From: Clostridia bacterium
Lineage (GTDB): Bacteria; Bacillota; Clostridia; Oscillospirales; Acutalibacteraceae
DNA: 64,000 bases
Reading direction: 5' to 3'
Assembly (NCBI GenBank): GCA_017441385.1
Contig: JAFRXY010000043.1
Location: forward strand, 62,001 to 126,000
The notes beneath the pieces were generated by a model that worked only from the letters and a program-made list of their open reading frames with translations, made no database searches and was not told the DNA's origin. This document shows, one piece after another, positions 61,393 to 64,000 of this stretch (position 1 is the first letter of the stretch; each line of letters begins with the position of its first letter). The translations under genes were made by a program, and so were the position numbers.

Positions 61393-62007
61393 ATGGAAAA
61401 CTCCGGAAAGAATATTGCGCCTATGCTGCGGCTGCGCCGCCTGCTCAAACGAGTGGCGGAAATTAACAAATACGACAGATATCAATATGAAATCATTGCC
61501 TGCCTGACGTTGGGCATTCTTTTCGGCTGCGTCACCCAGTCGCTTTACGGGCATGGAAACGACTGGCAAGGGACGCTGGAAGGCTATTGCGCCGGCTTTA
61601 TTCCACCCATGAAAGCCGTGACGCCGGTTACGCTCGGTTTCCTAGCGGCGATTTTTCTCTGCGCTCCCTTCCGCTTCGCACGACTGATCATTTATCCGGG
61701 AACGGTATTCCGCGGCATGGGCTTCGGAGCACTGATCTGCGGAGCGCTGCAACGCGGGAGTCTGCGTGAAATGGCTTTCGCCGCGCTCGCCTTACTGCCC
61801 TATACAGCCGCCAATTGCGTATTCACCGTCTACGCGGGTGAATTCGCGCTGGGACTCAGCGAGGCCTTCACGAGCGAGAATCGGGGAATGACAGGGAATC
61901 TGCTGCTCCACACAGCAAAAATGACGTCTTTCTATCTGGCAATTTCCGCCGCTAGCTGTTTCATTTTCGCCGGAACGTGCAGATTCTTCGGTCTGTACCT
62001 CATATGA
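61393..62007 (+). CDS. Polytopic membrane protein, weakly SpoIIM-like
   Basis: 204 residues with about five membrane helices after a basic N-terminal segment (LRLRRLLKRVAEINKYDRYQYE). The helices and the GMGFGALICGALQRGSLREMAFAALALLPYTAANCVF segment recall stage II sporulation protein M, which also has a G-rich helix followed by a P-x-x-L/N pattern, but the similarity is faint. No catalytic motif. Either GTG 61381 (AAAGG only three bases before) or ATG 61393 may be the start; neither has a well-placed ribosome site. It converges on dut, nine bases from its stop. If SpoIIM-like, it would act in peptidoglycan hydrolysis during engulfment; this is not asserted. Confidence 0.55.
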   Translation: MENSGKNIAPMLRLRRLLKRVAEINKYDRYQYEIIACLTLGILFGCVTQSLYGHGNDWQGTLEGYCAGFIPPMKAVTPVTLGFLAAIFLCAPFRFARLIIYPGTVFRGMGFGALICGALQRGSLREMAFAALALLPYTAANCVFTVYAGEFALGLSEAFTSENRGMTGNLLLHTAKMTSFYLAISAASCFIFAGTCRFFGLYLI

Positions 62008-62016
62008 AGATCAGTA

Positions 62017-62520
62017 TCAGCCCGTGCTGCCGAATCCTCCGTCCCGCACTCCGTCCGCGTCGTCGTCCTCGGTAATGCCAAAAGGGGTAAAAATCCCCTG
62101 CGCGAAACAGTCTCCCGCTTTGAGTGCGAGAATTCTTCCCTCGTTGGAGTCATTAGTGATCTTGATGAAAATATGTCCCTCATTGGCCGAATAATAATAG
62201 TCGCTGTCGATCACGCCCACGGTGTTATTGAGCTGTAGACGGTACCTGAATCCCAGCCCGCTCCGGGGAAAAATCAGCAGCACCCAGCCGTCTTCAATGG
62301 CGGCGCGTATCCCGGTGGGAATTTTGGCGGTCTGCCCGGGAGCTAGCTCCAGATCGAAGGGAACGGAAAAATCATACCCCGCAGAGCCGACAGTGGCGCG
62401 ACGCGGCAAAGGTAATTGTTCATAAGAGGCCGCCGCTCCGGTTTCCGTACCGAAGATATCCCGCCAGCCTTCTGTAAATTGCGCAAGGCTGACCTTTTCG
62501 AATTTCGCGATTCTCTGCAT
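62017..62520 (-). CDS. dut: dUTP diphosphatase (trimeric dUTPase)
   Basis: 167 residues. It hydrolyses dUTP to dUMP, keeping uracil out of DNA. The five motifs appear in order: AGYDF (1), FPRSGLG (2), GVIDSDYYYS (3), KITNDSNEGRILALKAGDCFAQGIF (4) and GGFGSTG at the very end (5). The N-terminal MQRIAKFEKVS matches the family start. A GTG at 62532, which overlaps the rpiB stop as GTGA, is also possible, so start choice is uncertain by four codons. It lies at the end of the tsaE-tsaB-rpiB-dut run. Residue 3 of motif 2 is Gly where Ser is usual (PRSS in many enzymes). Confidence 0.92.
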   Translation of the reverse strand: MQRIAKFEKVSLAQFTEGWRDIFGTETGAAASYEQLPLPRRATVGSAGYDFSVPFDLELAPGQTAKIPTGIRAAIEDGWVLLIFPRSGLGFRYRLQLNNTVGVIDSDYYYSANEGHIFIKITNDSNEGRILALKAGDCFAQGIFTPFGITEDDDADGVRDGGFGSTG

Positions 62521-62528
62521 ACCGGTTC

Positions 62529-62972
62529 TCACAGCTCGCCGTTTTCAATAGCGGCAATCTGGGCGATTCTCGCGGAATGTCTGCCGCCCTCGAATTCCGT
62601 ATGAAGGAAGAGATCGACCAGTTCCACCGCAACGCCCGCGCCGATGACCCTGCCGCCCATGCAGAGTATATTCGCGTCGTTGTGCAGACGGGTGTATTTG
62701 GCGCTGAAATGGTCGGAACAGCAGGCGGCGCGGATGCCCTTGACCTTGTTGGCCGCCATGGACATGCCGATGCCGGTGCCGCAGATCAGAATTCCTTTTT
62801 CACATTCGCCGTTTGCGACGCTGTGGCCGACGGCGGCGGCAATGGGCGCGTAATTCACCGATGCCTCCGAGTCGGTACCGAAATCCTTGCATTCAATGCC
62901 GTTCTGGTTCAGATAGTTGATGATTTCCTGTTTCAGGGCGAATCCGCCGTGATCACATCCGATTGCTATCAT
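62529..62972 (-). CDS. rpiB: Ribose-5-phosphate isomerase B
   Basis: 147 residues. Interconverts ribose 5-phosphate and ribulose 5-phosphate in the pentose phosphate pathway. Marks: IGCDHGGFALK with the Asp/His of the phosphate site, NYAPIAAAVG, GILICGTGIGMSMAANK with the catalytic Cys, and LHNDANILCMGGRVIG. ATG 62972 overlaps the end of tsaB by four bases, so these genes are translationally coupled. Possibly a related sugar isomerase (allose), but the motif set is of RpiB. Confidence 0.95.
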   Translation of the reverse strand: MIAIGCDHGGFALKQEIINYLNQNGIECKDFGTDSEASVNYAPIAAAVGHSVANGECEKGILICGTGIGMSMAANKVKGIRAACCSDHFSAKYTRLHNDANILCMGGRVIGAGVAVELVDLFLHTEFEGGRHSARIAQIAAIENGEL

Positions 62973-63694
62973 TTTCTTTCATACTCCTTAAGTTTTTTCT
63001 TCTTCAGCTCCATCTTCTCCCGCTCCGCCTGTGAAGGCCGCAGATAGGTGGGTACCAGCCTGTCGGGCGTAACTGCCCCTTCCTCCGAAAGAATCCGCTG
63101 TGCAGCCTTCGCCACGCCGGAGCCTCTGGCATAACGGAGATGCTCCGGCACCAGCCGCACATTAGGCAGCTTTTCCCGCATGGCTTCATAGCATAACAAA
63201 GCGCCGTCACCCACAAGCCGGATACAGCGTGACTCACTCCGAATCTCCTCCGTAAGCGCTTCAATAGAAATGGCTCTGTCTTCGCAAAGGCGTACCATGT
63301 TCTGTCCGTCGAAGGTAAAGAGGGCATTGTAAACCTGCTGTCTTCGCGCGTCCATGACGGCACAAATCATTCCGTCCAGCCCCGCGCAATTCCACGCGAT
63401 GGCCTCCAGCGTGGAAACGCCCACACAGGGGGTGTCGCGGGTGAATGCCATGCCCTTGACGGCCGCCACTCCGATGCGTATTCCGGTGAAGGAGCCGGGG
63501 CCGGAGGACACCGCAAAGCAATCGATGTCCTCCGCAGTAAGTTTCGCGTTGGCAAGGGTATTGGACACCATGGGGAGCAGCGTTTCGCTGTGGGTAAGCC
63601 CGACCCTGACAAAACTCTCGGCCATCACGCCGCCGTCCTCCACTATCGCGCAGCCTGCCGAAATCGCCGAGCTGTCGATCGCAAGTATTTTCAT
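62969..63694 (-). CDS. tsaB: tRNA threonylcarbamoyladenosine biosynthesis protein TsaB
   Basis: 241 residues. TsaB forms the t6A-synthesising complex with TsaD and TsaE. It is an ASKHA-fold pseudo-enzyme; family marks are KILAIDSSAISAGCAIVE at the start, SSGPGSFTGIRIGVAAVKGMA and MDARRQQVYNALF. The C-terminal 15 residues are Lys/Glu-rich, as often in this family. It overlaps tsaE by four bases upstream and rpiB by four downstream, so the unit tsaE-tsaB-rpiB-dut is tightly packed. Confidence 0.95.
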   Translation of the reverse strand: MKILAIDSSAISAGCAIVEDGGVMAESFVRVGLTHSETLLPMVSNTLANAKLTAEDIDCFAVSSGPGSFTGIRIGVAAVKGMAFTRDTPCVGVSTLEAIAWNCAGLDGMICAVMDARRQQVYNALFTFDGQNMVRLCEDRAISIEALTEEIRSESRCIRLVGDGALLCYEAMREKLPNVRLVPEHLRYARGSGVAKAAQRILSEEGAVTPDRLVPTYLRPSQAEREKMELKKKKLKEYERK

Positions 63695-64000
63695 ATTTTT
63701 TTCCAGTCGCTTTCGTTTGTATTGATGGCGGAAAGATCCATCCCGCTTATTGTAAAGATTCGTGTATCGTCATGATCGGGCGCGGAAATTGCAATGTCAA
63801 TCCGTTCGTCGGGAAGCGCTCCCTCGATATTCTCGCTCCATTCGGTGACGGTCACGCCGTTCCCGATGTAGTCAAAGAAGCCTGTGGAATAGAGATCATC
63901 CCAGCTTTCCACCCGGTACATATCGAAGTGGTAGAGCTTTTTGCCGTTGCCTTCATGCTCGTGAACGATCGCGAAAGTGGGGCTGGAAATCTCCCGCGGG
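63691..64000 (-). CDS. tsaE: tRNA threonylcarbamoyladenosine biosynthesis protein TsaE (5' partial)
   Basis: The window ends inside the gene; the last 103 residues are visible. They contain ISSPTFAIVHEHEG, LYHFDMYRVE and TVTEWSENIEG, the TsaE blocks that follow the P-loop (the P-loop itself lies outside). TsaE is the ATPase of the t6A complex, and the gene overlaps tsaB by four bases. Confidence 0.92.
   Translation of the reverse strand, partial: PREISSPTFAIVHEHEGNGKKLYHFDMYRVESWDDLYSTGFFDYIGNGVTVTEWSENIEGALPDERIDIAISAPDHDDTRIFTISGMDLSAINTNESDWKKI

Overview
The window looks like a chromosomal segment of an endospore-forming Firmicute of the class Clostridia, most likely a gut Oscillospirales/Ruminococcaceae-type bacterium. 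The pointers are an uninterrupted sigK, the yabP-yabQ-divIC-S1 cluster, a Spo0A-type DNA-binding domain, a CIRCE-controlled groESL operon, GTP-type PEP carboxykinase, a BspA-type leucine-rich repeat protein and LytTR/DUF3021 and HTH/desulfoferrodoxin proteins. I cannot name the species. No rRNA, tRNA, CRISPR array or prophage was seen. Both ends cut through genes: a lipoprotein-like gene on the left and tsaE on the right.

Layout. 1-3.0 kb: a triad of lipoprotein-like protein, Lgt-like membrane protein and NAGPA-type phosphodiester glycosidase. 3.1-10.2 kb: pckG, a small protein, rnhA, then nadABC followed by a LexA-fold regulator. 10.2-14.3 kb: DUF3021/LytTR pair, an Ala-rich coiled-coil protein and groESL. 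14.4-17.3 kb: a second, reordered copy of the same triad. 17.3-23.5 kb: two HAD phosphatases, sigK, glgA, an HTH-desulfoferrodoxin fusion, a membrane protein and a 179-bp terminal-inverted-repeat element present twice plus a remnant. 23.7-30.8 kb: a DEDDh exonuclease, a radical SAM protein and a Gld-like ABC operon. 30.9-36.6 kb: a Spo0A-like response regulator with three paralogous sensor kinases. 36.9-46.5 kb: protein quality control (hslO, lon, clpX, clpP, tig) with engB, a methyltransferase, a YerC-type regulator and a phosphoesterase. 46.7-53.4 kb: DUF1540, thrC, a TIR-LRR protein, a class B PBP and a C39-like protein. 53.5-64 kb: sporulation/division genes, an amidohydrolase, a lone fumarase alpha subunit, hpf, two cell-wall hydrolases, dut, rpiB, tsaB and tsaE.

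The most interesting systems are four. First, the duplicated lipoprotein/Lgt-like/glycosidase triad, whose two Lgt-like proteins share the same replacements at positions that are catalytic in true Lgt. Second, the three-kinase locus: one kinase has an intact ATPase but Arg in place of the phosphoacceptor His, its neighbour keeps the His but has lost the ATP-binding boxes, and the third is complete; a diverged 0A-box-like motif lies just upstream of both candidate promoters. Third, a TIR protein carrying a second TIR-like region and a BspA leucine-rich repeat array. Fourth, an HTH protein fused to a desulfoferrodoxin that keeps its candidate iron ligands. Functions given for these are inferences from sequence; family assignments rest on recognised motifs read by eye, without database searches.
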